Shown: positions 11,300-23,930, counted from the stretch's first letter. The stretch: DNA of 64,000 nt from Tetrapyrgos nigripes (GCA_013368315.1 JAACJM010000052.1:1-64000), one strand, 5' to 3'. A program made the numbers and translations. Notes: generated from the letters alone by a model not told the origin.

Positions 11300-12290
11300 G
11301 TATTTTTATTGTGGCCTTTTGGTCCAGTTGGAGGTTGGGTCTCATCGCAGGCTGACCTAATCCTTTACACGTCTAGACTCGTTGCTAGACTCTTTTTTTT
11401 CTTGCTAGACTCTGTCTTTTGTCAGACTGGACAATCTTTTCAGATAGCTCATCATCTGCCACTCCTCTTACCTACTTCTACTCCATCACTGTCATCTTGT
11501 CTTCCTGACGATCCCCTACATAACGTAAATCGCTCTTACAACTCACAGTGGCACTTTGGGTTGTATACTTCATCCTACTACCATTCTATCCTTATCTTTT
11601 TGTATCGTTGTTTACTTCATGACATTTCAGTCATACCTAGAAAACTCATAATAATCGTCTATCGCTGTGTTGAAAGGTCACGTCTATTCCTTGATTTCTA
11701 TCCTTTAGAATTGGAGCAGTCTCGCTCACAGTGAGATTCGCAGAGGTTCCTCAACAATCCCAGAGTTTTCGACCTGTGTCCCTTTTACCTGTTCGCGGAG
11801 AGCATGGAGTCAACTATGCGGCATCTATACTAACGGTATATAACCTTCAGCCTTGTCATTAGGAATTGCAAATATACCCGCCGCTCTGGTGTAGCTCCTT
11901 GTAGCATTATGTATGTTTTGTTATCTGTTGCCTTCTCCCGGGTCCTATCCCGCTCTGCGTCGAGACACGTCATACTGTCTCCGCACCTTCACGTCGAGAC
12001 ATTGTCATACCGTCTCCGTGTCGTACCAGCGCTTCAGGGTTGTAGACGCCCTACCCTGCCTGTGAGGACGATTGGCCCTACATCACTGTTGCTTGCCCTG
12101 CAGCATCCAGCAATTGGGTCCACGTAGTAGCTCCTTCAAGTTGTAGCTAGTACGGTGCAGCGTAATTCTATCTATCTATCTATTGTAAAGGATTAGGTCA
12201 GCCTGCGATGAGACCCAACCTCCAACTGGACCAAAAGGCCACAATATTCGGTACGTGTGAATACCGTCGCAGGCGCTATATATGGAGTAA
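11212..12290. mobile_element. Inverted-repeat element, about 1.08 kb, arms of about 107 bp
   Basis: The left arm (11212-11369) and right arm (12184-12290) are reverse complements from TTACTCCATATATAGCGCCT through to CCTAATCCTTTACA. The left arm carries an extra 51 bases, mostly a run of 29 T (11268-11296) plus a duplicated ATTGTGGC. The interior has no open frame resembling a transposase. It is best described as a non-autonomous foldback or MITE-like element, or as two copies of a small repeat inserted head to head. No clear target-site duplication was found by eye. Confidence 0.65.
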
Positions 12291-12722
12291 GGGACGTGAC
12301 CCTTACATCTATCGCAATGAGAGATGGGCAGGCCCGGGAACCTCAGGATGTCCGGAGACTCAGGAGACAAGACGGTTCGATCCCAGCACGTGGCGAGCGG
12401 TCTTTTTCTTTTTCAATTTTTTTTTAGTGCTGGTCTTAAGGCTGCGAGAGGTACACAGCTAGCTTTACAACCGTGCGTGAATTGACGCTTGACTGGTAAT
12501 AGTAGCATTGTTATGACAGGGAAACCTAACACTAGTAAAAATTCTCAGAGCCTGAACAGTACGGAACCGACTGAATTCGTACGCTGCAGTCGTACAGAGA
12601 TCGTAGATGTCAGCTGCTTGCTCAAGAATATGAGGAGGTAGCGTAGCGTATGAATTCAGCCTGTGGTTTAGCCCTTTTTCAGGATCTTCAGTCTTAAGCC
12701 TGGATCTTGTCCAACATAACGT
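12291..12722. other. Intergenic, no gene
   Basis: Sequence between the inverted-repeat element and the 3' end of SEC24. A GGTTCGATCCC string near 12374 resembles a tRNA B-box, but no cloverleaf could be drawn. Confidence 0.5.
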
Positions 12723-15700
12723 CTACCAAGGCGATCTGAAACCACTTGAACCCCCAAGCGACCCGCCTTCCGTTAACTGATTGAAGGACAAAAGATGTCA
12801 AAGTCATGACCACGAACGAAAGAAAAGACTACTCACCACATGCGAAATTTGTCGATGAACAATTGTCAGATCTAAGAAGTGGGCAAGACAATGGGCAACC
12901 AAGGAATGACAGATAAGTAACGGCGAGAGAACATACAATCCAGATATGACATTGTCCCATTATTTTGATCCTCCACTAGCATATCGCTAAACTCGATCTC
13001 GGCAGCATCAAGATTCTGACGAGCGATGAAGAATTTTGCCATACGTCCTCCTCGCATTGTCTGGCGGTACGCTATAATATTGCGTACTTGTGCTGAGAAC
13101 CGAGTGTCTATGATAGGTAGGCTGGTCTGAGTCAAGACGATGAAAATTTAGCTATGATGATTTCTGACGTTGTAAGGAAAAAACACACCATATGTAGACC
13201 CAAGCTCATCATATCATCTGTTCCGAACAAGTCGATCAACAGTTGCGGTGAAACACTCCCGCCTATCCACAGTATCGCATTCTCCTCGTTATCTGTTGAG
13301 AAGTTGACCATTTGCGGAAACCAAACGGCGACTCGCACGCACCGATGAGATACATGCCATTCGCAGTCATACAGGTATGACTGTCTCTCATAATTGAAGG
13401 TAGACTTATCCTCCCTGTCGTCGGATCCGGTAAAGCGATCTGGTCATCAAGGTCATGTAACGCCATGCATCGAGGATATATATGTTGCATAGTACATCGG
13501 ACGCTCATAGACAAGATACGATGAGCGTAGTAATTTCGGACATCTGAAGATATACTCCGAGCTAGATTCATGAATGAGATGAAGTAGCAACAATGGACGC
13601 TGTGACTCACCTTTGAGAGGCTTGGTTTTTAGCAGAGCGAGTGTATACACAGGGAGAGCTTTGAAGGTGTCTGGTATGATAAGCTGGGTTATATTTGTCA
13701 GTTGGTGAAAAGTAGATATCATTCCATGAAAGGGGGATACCTGGGTCGGTCTGGTTGCAGCTGCACATTTATTACGATATCCCAGTAATATACTTGAGCA
13801 TTGTTCTGTCAAGTCATCTCGAATCAGAGACATTTTTTTCGACGATATCTTCCCGATTGCTGTTGAGTGGTCAATCTCGAGTAACAGCGTCTACGGTGGG
13901 TACATGCATACCTTCTCGTGCAAGATGACACAACGTGGCATCGACATCAGCAAATTGAAAGACGTTCCCTGCCAACTCTACAACTTGCAAAGCCAAATTA
14001 CACAATCTCACTCTCCGTTGACCCGAGACAGTCGTGTACAGAACTGCAGACTGCAAAAAAGCGTATTCTCGAGCACTGAGCGAGCTTGCATGATGCAATG
14101 TCACCGAGAAAGCCTTGTCGGCATCAAGGACACCAAATGCCGTATCCGTGGAGGAATGTTGGTAGAAGTTGCCGTGATACTCTCCTAACCTGATACCTAG
14201 AGAAAACATTGAGACAAATTGGTACAGTGCAACTAGCAAAGTCGTTAACCTTTAGAAGTCCGCACTCTGGCCATACAGTTGTAGCCAGTCATACGTCTCA
14301 TCATCCGTTGGAGTTGTGAATCCATGATTGTTGCATCGCGCGATCGGTCAAAGCGAGGGTGGAAAAATAATTCACCGCCTGTAACAGAAGCTACAACACC
14401 AATGGACCCGACATCGATGGGTCTGTTCATTCCGAGGAACATCGAGACGCCAACACCTTCCTCTGCACATTCTTCCGCAAGCTGTGGCCAGGCAGTATCT
14501 TGGGGCTGGTACAACGATTTTTCCTTGTCTGTGTCGAACAGATCAGGTTCATTGTGTTGGCCGTGCAGAGCACCAGGCCCTATAAGGGGCATGACCCCTT
14601 GAAAAAGGACGACTTGACCACCACGACCTGTCTAGCAAAGATGAGTTTGGCTAAGTGTAGACAAAACTTCGAGATCTATTACCAAAGCAGCCAAACCCGC
14701 TCGAATAGCCGCGCCAAGCGCTGCATTAGCCTCTAATGTGCGCTGAAATCGTTCAGGGATAGCTTGGAGGAGACTTTCGATATTATTTCGTGATTGCCAA
14801 GGATCCACAAAAAGTCCAGTCTTGAGAGGCAAAAACACTTCGTCGATATCGGGAACAACTAGCATAGGTACTTGGTCTATCTGGCAGTAAACACATTGAA
14901 TGGAACACGGAGAGGATACAAGTTGCAGGGATACGAACAGAGAGGTCATGGAAATGGATTGAACTGTCAAAGGTGATGATCGCGAGCTGGGAGCCTTGAG
15001 GGAAACATGGATCCGACGCTGTGCCATCGTGATTTACACCTCCATAAAGCAGTTTGAGAAGAGAGGTACACGCAGAGTGAAGGAAACCGGACTGAACTGC
15101 CTCAGTGGATACGTCCAAGGCAAAAACATAATTGAGGGAAAGAGGAGGTCTAGGCCCTGCGGGAGGTATGTCCGCATCGTCGTATGTCGCGTTGATGCCG
15201 CGCGCAGGATTTGAAGCCCAATACTCTTCAGGAACGGCAAAGTCTACGGTGCCTTTACACAGTTCAGGTCGGTCCAAGAGGTCCATTCGCATCCCATTGC
15301 CATCCAGATTGCAGAAATATCCAGGAGACACTGCAGAAATTGACATGAGAATGAGATGATGTAGGGTGTCACAAACGCACCTTGCGTCTCATGTGAGCAG
15401 AGACTACACTTCCACTTGTTTCCGCCAGCTGCCCAAGCACACCACGGATTTATATACCCTCTGCATCTTTCACAACGCGGTGGTCCAGATTCCCCAAAGT
15501 CGACGAGAGGTATAGGCTCCTCTCTCGAGTCCAGCTCGGCAAAGGGCTGAAAGATGGCCACCAAAGGTATACCACAATCGGATGCAAGTCGCGACGTTGA
15601 AGGAAATGCCCATGTAGAAGGACGCACAAACTTGGGAGACGAGTTTCCTGAGGACAATCAGTCGATATTTCGCGTAAAACCCAGAGTATAAACGCACCTT

Positions 15701-15959
15701 GGTCAACTGCGATGAAATCTGTAGTTGAAAGGGGCACTTGTTTTCCTGGAAGGGTTGGGAAGACTACGTTCTCCCAATGCTGTCTATCAGACTCAATGGC
15801 ATCTATCACCGAGGGAACTTGACTAGGGTCGATCCGAGGGCGTAATCCTACGATAGCGTCAACTTCAATCAAGAGAAGAAAAGGAACTCTGGGTTGACCT
15901 TGAAACCCTTTTCCAGCACTATGAGGAGGCTGAGGAATGTGGTTAGGAGTGGGGTACAT
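12723..15959 (-). CDS. SEC24: COPII coat subunit SEC24
   Basis: Cargo-binding subunit of the Sec23/Sec24 adaptor of COPII vesicles leaving the ER. Many short introns interrupt it. Landmarks in order are: [40 protein letters not shown]; the zinc finger [14 protein letters not shown] with KWKCSLCS; the trunk domain with [11 protein letters not shown] and [28 protein letters not shown]; the beta-sandwich and helical parts ([24 protein letters not shown]); and the gelsolin-like end ([14 protein letters not shown]). A final exon after a canonical intron gives [17 protein letters not shown] and stop at 12723-12725. The start is the ATG at 15959; the disordered N-terminus is much shorter than in yeast Sec24. 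One intron at FQG|LRPRI uses a weak gtcaac donor. All four zinc-finger cysteines are present. Confidence 0.92.
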
Positions 15960-16190
15960 TCGGTGTAGATCTGCGGTGAAAGATGTTATAGTTCAAACAC
16001 TCTCGACATTAGAAAGGACTACCAATTCGGTCATGACATACTGACATCCCGCAATTTGTGATGCTGTTTGGCAGCATCATCAAAACTAAACTTCAAGCAA
16101 TAGGTGTTCCAAAATGTTACTTGTATCCACTGTACATCGTATAACTAGTACTAGATCCTTCCCCATAGATGTATAGTCCCAAATTTAGTC

Positions 16191-17393
16191 TCAAAGCTTG
16201 CTCAAGAGCGCGTCGCTGTTACCTGATTTCCACCCAATTCTTAAACCAGATTGTTGCAGTATATGGAAGACAGCTTCTGCCATTTTTTGAGGAGATGATT
16301 GAGGGATCTATGATACCAAACGTCAGTGTATGCTAGCTATCATGTCCCCAGTGAGACGAACCCAGTGTCCAACACCCTCGACACGAGAGACAGAAGCCAT
16401 TTTCCCGCCTTGAACAAAGGAAACCTTGTCTTCCTCAGAGCTAAAAAGAGAATCGTAAGCCTAACATTATTTGGACATTACTCCAACGCACAGGACATCG
16501 TTGACGCTTCCCAAAATGGCGTGTATAGGAAGAGTAGCGCATAGCTGGTTCAGTTGCGAAGCTGCCGAGTTGGAAAGAGAAGCGTTGCGCTGGTATGCTC
16601 CTTCCGCCTTTGATTTCTCAAGATACGTAGAGGATGTTTCCAAAAAGGCTTTTGAGCCGGCCACTTGCCGTTCTGAGGCCAGTGCAAGAAGTGGTTCAGA
16701 GAGAATGATGAAATGGTAAGCTGACTTCAGTGAGGAGGTTGGGAACGGCGAAGTGGACAGTACACTGCGATAAAAATTAGCATCATGGGATGAAAGACCG
16801 ACATTTGAAACCGCACGCATCCAAGCATCCAACCGAATGAGCCACCAGAATAAATTTGTCTGCTTCTAAGTATTTCGACCTCAAAGATCCACCGAGAATG
16901 TCCTTACGGAAAGTCGCAAGACAAGTCGCATAATCCAAGGTAGCTGAGGAAATAATCATTGGTGCACAAGAGCAGATGAGAGCCGCAAAACGTACTGAGC
17001 TCAGATCCTTCGACATTGCCGTAGTCTAGTGTCCATACCTCTGAAATATGTGTTGGAGCAGGGACTCCTGTCACCAAAGCTGCATACTCGAGATCAGCTT
17101 GTAGTCCGTATAGGCATGAAATAACGGGTTCCCAAGCAGATTTGGCTGTAGGTGTCCACCATGAGTTTCTGCATTAACAAGATTCCCAGATTATACGCAC
17201 AAAATTCTGCTCCATGCACAAATATCAAAATGTAGCCTGGGATAGTGGAAGACGCAGCTGGTACTTCGTCTTCAGACTCGTCCTTAAACTCGGATGTTGG
17301 CGTGTAACAATAGGCCACCGTCTGAAGTTTCCTCGACTGTAAGTGCGTGTCAAATGAAAGACTCGAGACAGTAAAGGGCTCGGATGGCGACAT
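16191..17393 (-). CDS. Alpha/beta hydrolase with C-terminal SKL peroxisomal signal
   Basis: Serine-hydrolase-fold protein of unknown substrate. It begins MSPSEPFTVSSLSFDTHLQS (ATG 17393). The oxyanion strand is YILIFVHGAEF. Then come a cap-like region (WWTPTAKSAWEPVISCLYGL), a hydrophobic strand with the nucleophile elbow KFILVAHSVGC (A-H-S-V-G), IILSEPLL after the next splice, and GVGHWIPQSSPQ carrying the likely catalytic His. The last residues are SDALLSKL before TGA at 16191-16193. SKL is the canonical type-1 peroxisomal targeting signal, so import into peroxisomes is inferred. The architecture recalls peroxisomal lipases such as yeast Lpx1, but sequence alone does not give the substrate. 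It is divergently placed, 304 bp from uS19m. Confidence 0.78.
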
Positions 17394-17697
17394 GGTTGAA
17401 GACGAGTACGGTTCACACTAGTAGGAGTTTAGAAAAGTCCGAAGGTTTGAGTTGATGTGTCCGGTGGTGCCGAAGCGTTCCGTGGAACTAGAAGACTATG
17501 GATATACTTTGTTGACCAGACAAATGGGGCAGAAGCACCACAAGTCCACAACATTTTTTAAACGTACTCACTAGCCTGAGATAAAGGGAGGATCTTGAAT
17601 ACTGAAGAAGAGCAGTGACGGTCTCTAAAGAGTCCTGTTCCAAGCCGAGTTGTTGTCACGCGTCTCTCTTTTCCTCACTCTTCTTCGTATATCACGG

Positions 17698-18165
17698 ATG
17701 CGCCCATCTCTCAGTCTCCTCAAGTCGGGACGTTCTGCTTGGAAGGGTAAGTATGTCTGGTCTAATTCAATGCTGAGTGCCATACGTTGGACTTTCTTTT
17801 GGCTGAACTCTGCAAACTCAAGGTCCCTACTTCGTCGCTTTTCCAAATCTCAAAGAGGCAGCGGCTAGCCACGTCGCAATCAAAACGCAAGCTAGGTCGT
17901 GCACCATCTTGCCTAACTTTGTAGGGTGCGTCTTTATAGTCCTTCACAGCGTTTTCCTAGACTGACACGCTTATGGTCTTAGCATTCGCTTCCTCGTACA
18001 CAATGGCAAGAATTATATTCCCGTGATGATCACGCCGGAAATGGTTGGACACAAGCTGGGAGAATTTGCGCATACGAAGCAGGCGTTCTCGTACAAGTGT
18101 GTCTCATTTTCTCTGTTTCCGCTATCACTTGCTGACTTGACACTCGCAGAGCTTCAAAACGGTGA
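17698..18165 (+). CDS. RSM19: Mitochondrial small ribosomal subunit protein uS19m
   Basis: Component of the head of the mitochondrial small ribosomal subunit. Four exons give about 90 residues. The start [17 protein letters not shown] (ATG 17698) leads into [13 protein letters not shown], then [13 protein letters not shown], then [20 protein letters not shown], and ends [22 protein letters not shown]. The invariant S19 segments (W-K-G-P, RS-x-I-P-x-[11 protein letters not shown]) are all present. The last exon contributes only a few residues before TGA 18163-18165. The length is normal for the family. The short basic N-terminus may serve for mitochondrial import. Confidence 0.92.
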
Positions 18166-18222
18166 AACCGAATATCCTCTTCATTTTATTATACATGTAT
18201 CATCAATATAATCTTACACTTC

Positions 18223-18600
18223 ATGGGGGACTCGTTCAAAATGATATCATCGTCAGTTGGACAGTATGTGTTACTGCTCGACTGCTCAAATTTCTTGATC
18301 ATCAGTCCAGTCTGTCTGGGTCGAATTCTTTTTGTCAGCGACACTCTACACTCCAGGCTTCATCTCTCCGTTGGTCCCACCTGGTCTGCGTCATCTAAAT
18401 CTACTTTGTGTTTCCGTTGGGTCGCAGAGCAGCACTCACAACGTCGGAAGATAGTAGGTGGTCTTGTCACTGATGTAGTCTCCCTAGGCATTCTCATTGG
18501 AGTATTCTTTGCCTTCCAGAGATTTTCAGACGTCAGGGAGAAGATACCGCGGTGGAACCTTTTTGGAATAAAGGTGCGCCACTTCTTCCGACATACCTGA
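18223..18600 (+). pseudogene. Relic of a single-pass membrane protein (paralogue of 19567-21120)
   Basis: The stretch reads KIVGGLVTDVVSLGILIGVF, closely matching AIVGGVVGGVVLLGILVGVF of the intact gene downstream at both protein and DNA level. The bases just upstream also match the intact gene's sequence coding YTPDF. No signal peptide or ectodomain can be assembled around it. An in-frame start exists at 18223, but it opens onto unrelated sequence. It is best read as a decayed tandem duplicate. Confidence 0.45.
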
Positions 18601-19566
18601 CTACCTTTCGTTTTCATGGTGATGCAGGCTTTTCTTTCTCGAAATCACAAAGGATGGCTGGTCAAGATTTCTATGTCGCGCTTCCGTACTTTCGGTATGT
18701 GGGACAAATGAAGAATCATCGGCATCCTTTTGAAGGGCCGGTGTCCCCTCAACATGAATAGCCAAAGCCAGATGGACGAGACGGAGAATTTGGCTTGGGT
18801 TTGGCAGCTCGGGGTTCATTCAATCAGCAGGTCGTAGCCTGGTTAGGAGTGGCTGGATCTCCTTGTCTATCGCTTTTCTCGACCCTTGAAAGTAGGCCTC
18901 TTCAAGCTCTTCTGACATTTTACAAAAAAAAAATCGCGGCATTTCCCATTATTTACAGGAACGACTGCTGCCTTACTACCTCTTACTACTCGATTATGGG
19001 CAACGATCTTGACGCGAAAACAAATACGTGTTACGGATGCAGAAGACGGAGACAAATCTATCAAAGATGCTGACAACCTCGACGTCACTCAAGAGCGTGC
19101 AAGTCAATATATACCCTACGAACAAAGCAGTACTCTACGAGTAAATTTCAAGATAGTCGATGCAGACCCATCACCAAATGATCGGGTTTTGTACCTTCAT
19201 TTGGCAAACCGTACGTGGGGTACGTAACGGTAACTCGGCCAATGACTGGTGATGAATCATCACTGGAATGAGCTCCCATGAGCGGCCAGAGATTCCTTCG
19301 GTGCTAGCTTGTAGTTTGGGAACGTGTGGCCAGCTTGTGCAGGACGTCGGTTGATGAATTGCGTAGAAAGGTGATTGTGCTTGCGTAAAAATTATGCCAA
19401 AATCAGAACAAGAGTTCACGTAGCTATGCGCAGATCAGTGCCATTCAGACCCAGAAGATGCAACATAGCAGCGCCCTAATTTTTCGATAAATTAGTCCAT
19501 CAATTCGGGGAAGACAAATCCCCTTCACTCAGACCTATACCAGCTTGATCGACAGCAAACTCGAAC
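18601..19566. other. Mostly non-coding, one unassigned coding-like piece
   Basis: A frame around 18962-19227 reads like protein (for example QIRVTDAEDGDKSIKDADN, then TLRVNFKIVDADPSPNDRVL) and follows an acceptor-like TTTACAG. I could not connect it to upstream exons or a family. It may be the tail of a broken gene. Confidence 0.3.
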
Positions 19567-21120
19567 ATGTCTTCGCTGGACCCAGTTTGGCTGTTATTAG
19601 ACGATCCAGGAATGAAGCTGGGTGGAACTTGGTTTCCAGTCAATGATTCTCGCTGGCTCGGCAATTCCACGGCCTTCGACGGTACAGAGAACTTGCCCAA
19701 CAGTTCTTTGTCAGTCGATTTCCAAGGTAAGTCTTCAATATGTTCTCAACGATTGAACTTGCTCGCTCACTCATGTCTTAACTCAGGAACATCCATCTCA
19801 TTCACTGGCAATACAGCAAGCTCGACGAATGCGCCGACGAGCTTCTTGGCCTCGATAGATTCCAACGAAGCATATAATGTCTCTATAGACGCGGCGGGAG
19901 AGACTCAGTACTACATACAGTGGTATTCAACCCCTACACTTCCCGACGGTCACCATTCGATCAACCTGACCGCCATAATCATCGATATAGACTATGCTCT
20001 CATTACCGCTGGGGAAAGCACTCCCTTCAGCAGCAATTCAACAATCGTGGTGGATAACGACCATGCAGAGATTTGGTATTCTGGCAACTGGGCACGTAGC
20101 GACTCCTTTCTCGAAACCGCGCCCAATATGCCCGACGGACCTGCCCTCGGAAATAGCACTCATCGGTGTAATACCCCGGGCTCTTCATTTGAATTCCATT
20201 TTTCAGGTGCGTTTCCTTATCATCATTATTCGTCAGACAATGTCAGCGACTGATACGACGATGCAGGTACCCAGGTAGGAGTCTGGGGCGTCTTTCAATG
20301 GAAGGATTCGGGAATTCTGGACGTGGACTTCATCCTGGATAATAAAACCACTTCCAAAGCAATTTTCGCCAACACCGATCCAGGATTTCCGGAACAGCGG
20401 CATTATCCCTTCTTCAACGCCGAGGGTTTGGAAGGTGGGAACCATACTCTGGTAGTCAATATCACTCAAGCCACGGGAGACCAGATATTCGCCTTTGATT
20501 ATATTTTCTACACTCCAGATTTCACTTCACTGTCCACAAAACCTGTGTTCGCCCGACCCACGGATGGGTCGTCTACTTCACCTGCTGAACCCAGTTCAAC
20601 CTCCTCCAGCTCACGAACCAGTCCAAACATCGGGGCGATAGTAGGTGGTGTGGTTGGTGGTGTAGTCCTTCTGGGTATCCTCGTTGGAGTGTTTCTCCTG
20701 TTAAGACGCCGAAAGACCCGCGTGAACTCTGTGGTAGATATTTTCGAGAGTAAAGGTACGCCAACTACTGCCTTCAATGACCCTTCTGACTCAAGTTGTA
20801 CAGACCTTCATCCCCCCAGTCATATTATCGAGCCCTACCCGCCTCATCCTATTTCTGAAGTGTCATCTAATTTCTTTTCGACCTCACAAGCGACTTCCGG
20901 GTCAAAAACCCTACTTCAGCGCTCTGATCACTCGATCTCCGTTCAGAATGGAACAGCATTGCCACAGTCCGTATCAGAGCTAGGCTCTGTATCCCCCCAA
21001 GATGGATACACGCAAGTTCAGATTGACGAGCTGAGGCGGAGGATTGACTATCTGGCGGAAGAAAATGCCCGTGTTGGGGTGGCCGCCCCACCAGAGTATT
21101 CATCGAAATTTCGTGTCTGA
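19567..21120 (+). CDS. Single-pass membrane protein with paired extracellular beta modules
   Basis: Function unknown. Three exons give a protein of roughly 475 residues. The ectodomain is rich in N-glycosylation sequons and contains two repeats of the pattern W-x(n)-F-x-G-T-x-(I/V)-x-(F/V): one before GTSISFTGN and one before GTQVGVWG. It is followed by a Ser/Thr-rich stalk (SSTSPAEPSSTSSSSRTSP), the glycine-rich membrane helix AIVGGVVGGVVLLGILVGVF, a basic stop-transfer RRRKTR, and a cytoplasmic tail ending in a predicted coiled coil (QIDELRRRIDYLAEENAR). The gene starts at ATG 19567. No signal peptide is seen in exon 1, so an upstream exon may be missing or the helix acts as signal-anchor. 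The layout is common in uncharacterised mushroom wall/surface proteins. Confidence 0.8.
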
Positions 21121-21319
21121 ACTGTCCCCGTCTGACACGAATCCAAATTGATAGGTTTCTGGTTCTTGGGGATTCTGCTAGTTCTGCTTGTGCAACTCAA
21201 TTTTCACTTTTTACTGTCTCTACTATGGTAGCGTTAAATAATAATCGTACTCATAAATGGTATCAAAACCTGTTGGACCAACTAGCAGTGGTAGTACAGC
21301 TTAGTCATACGCGTCAGTA

Positions 21320-23930
21320 ATGTCCTTGTCCCAAACACCATCCTCAAGTTCTGTCAATGAACGGAAGACTTCATGGACCTTCCAAGCACGAAATCCTGTT
21401 TCTCTACGATTGTACAAAGTTCTAGGCACTACTTTTGATGATGAAGCTACTCGGGAATCACTCGCAACTCTCTCCGAACTCTACGCGAAAAGTGTAACTG
21501 CCAAAGGAAAGGAAACCCAGCGCATTGACACGGAAGAAGATGGAGATGACGAGACTTCTGCCAAAGTCGATGGCCCTTTTTTTGTTGAAGGGGTACCGGG
21601 AGAGTCTGCTGCGAGGGCAAGGAAAAACCTTAGACGAGATATGGAAATGAAACTCACGGAGGGTAGCCAACACTTCCTCAAAGTTCTCAGCGAGGTCGAT
21701 GAGGTATGTAAGCAACGTTGCAAACAGACTATTGCTGAAGACATCGTAGAAATTAGTCGCCTTGCAGACACACGTAGCCGCTATGCGCACTAGTTGTGAC
21801 GAAGCGGAGAAACAACTGCAGCTGACTGACGAAGCAAGTAAATCACTACTAGAACGCGCTGGTAATCTTCGAGAAGAAAGGTGCGTCTCATTAACCGTCC
21901 TGCATTCTAAATCATGACCGAAATTTGGGAAAGACAGGAAGTCGAAGTTAAAAAGTCCATCGTTTCCCTGTTTCTTTCTCGTTTTACTCTCAATGAAGAA
22001 GAAACAGAAGCCATGGTCTCCAGAGACGTTCCTGTCGGAAAAAGGTTTTTTGACGCTATGGACAAAACCGAAAGGATTAGGGAGGATTGTCGGGTTCTGA
22101 TGGCTGGCGAGGAAGGGCCAACCAAGGCTGGGTAAGTCTTACTTTTGAAGTGATCGTGTGCTATTCTGACTTTTGGTCTCAGTCTTGATATCATGACATC
22201 AACATCGTCGCATCTAGAGCAAAGCTACGAAAAGATTTTCCGATGGTGTTCTCATGAATTTCTACAAATAGGTCGTGACAGCCAACTGGAAGTCAGTGTT
22301 ACTATGCGGGAGGCTGTTCGCAGATTGCGAAAGAGACCGGAGCTGCTAACGTATGTCTTCATCAAACTCGCTTTGATCGTCGGCTTATTAGCTTCAGGGA
22401 AGCACTCACTTCCCTTTCGCAGACCCGACAGAACACTCTTCAAACCTCCTTTCTGAACGCCCTGACTCGTGGTGGGCCATCAGGCTTGCCGCGTCCCATC
22501 GAACTTCACGCCCATGATCCAATGCGCTACATTGGTGATATGTTAGCTTGGGTACATCAGGCAATTGCTGCTGAACGCGAATTTCTCGAGGGTTTGTTTG
22601 GTCTCAAAAGTGATCGTAGGATGGTTGGCAGTGTCCGTGCATTCGGAGAAAAGCCAAGTGAGGAAGAGGAATGGATACGTGAACTAATGGATCTGGCAGT
22701 AGGACGCTTATGTGTGCCTATGAAGGTCAGAAAGCATGATTGCCTACTCCTCAACTATTAAAGGTGATCCACAGATTCGAGTCCAACAAACTATCAAATC
22801 CCAAGAGAGTAGCATCACTTCCTATCGAATTGTCAACTTGCTGCAATTTTACTTGCATACCATGCAGAATACCATAGGAAAGGATGCAATCTTGTCAAAA
22901 GCTCTCGAGGAGTACGTCTTGTATTCAATGACCCTGAACGTTACGCTGATGTCCATGCTACCGCAGGCTCACAGAAATGGCGTACAAATCCTTCTACGAT
23001 TCAATTGAAGCTCAATGCAGAGGTCTTTTGCGCGCCGGCCTCGAGCTTGACGACTCTTCTGTTACCCCGCCCATACCTATCCTTGATCATGCCCAAGTGC
23101 TGCGCGAGATCATGTCAGTATACCAGTCTTCCATTCTGGAAGACGCCAGCACATCCGATCAAATTGCTGGCTTCCGAAAGATAGCAGATGTCATGGTCAA
23201 TCCAGCTGTAGAGATGTGTATAATCTCTGCAGAAGAGAAGAAGAAAGTCAGACACAAGTGGGACATGGAAGTTTTCGTTCTCAATTGCTTGACCTATCTA
23301 CTGGTGAGTAGGTTTTAGATGTGCAGCCTGTCTTGTACCCTGACACTCCTTTCAGAGTGTTTTGGAGCCGTTTGACTTTACTTCTGAGGCACAAAAATCA
23401 ATTCAAGGCATTTTGGATACTCGAGTGGAACAATTGACCGATGACCATGTAAGTTCGTCCGAAGCATCTCGTATCTCCTCCTGATGTCATCCTTCAGTAT
23501 CATAATATAATGGTGGATGCTGGACTGGACGAGGTCGCGACCACTTGTGAAAAACACGATAACTCAGTGAGCCCTCCGACTTTGTCTCCGTCGAGCACTT
23601 CTGATCCTCTTTTAGGAGCCACTTTCCCACATCCCATCAACAGAACCGTCCCAACTGCAGATCGCGTTGGGTAACTTTTCACAATGGCTCTCTGGTCCCG
23701 AAGTGGTCCATTCTACTCGACTCTCTTCGCTCAGTCTACAGCGGTTGCATAACAAAATACATCACACTGCGTTGACTCGAATGGCCAAGGCTTACGAGAT
23801 GATTTGTGAACAAGTGAGAAGGAAAGAGAATCGGTACGAAGCCGCATCAACTCTACTTGGGAGCGAGCGACCTTTTGGGCAAGTTGCACTGTTATGGCAA
23901 ATCTTTGGTCTACGGGAGGACGGGCTTTGA
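21320..23930 (+). CDS. COG6: Conserved oligomeric Golgi complex subunit 6
   Basis: Lobe B subunit of the COG tether used in retrograde intra-Golgi traffic. About ten exons give roughly 670 residues. The N-terminus matches the family in NPVSLRLYKVLGTTFDDEAT and ARARKNLRRDMEMKLTEGS. Further landmarks are SIVSLFLSRFTLNEEETEAM, GKRFFDAMDKTERIREDCR, IRWCSHEFLQIG-like FRWCSHEF, the central ALTRGGPSGLPRPIELHAHD and PMRYIGDMLAWVHQAIAAER, and the C-terminal SFYDSIEAQCRGLL and GQVALLWQIFGLREDGL before TGA at 23930. The start is the ATG at 21320. No frame break is needed with canonical introns. Downstream it converges with the copper radical oxidase. Confidence 0.93.

Noticed and set aside
12370..12384. 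tRNA B-box-like GGTTCGATCCC next to a poly-T tract, possible SINE
   Set aside because: No A-box at the right distance and no cloverleaf could be drawn; too weak to call.
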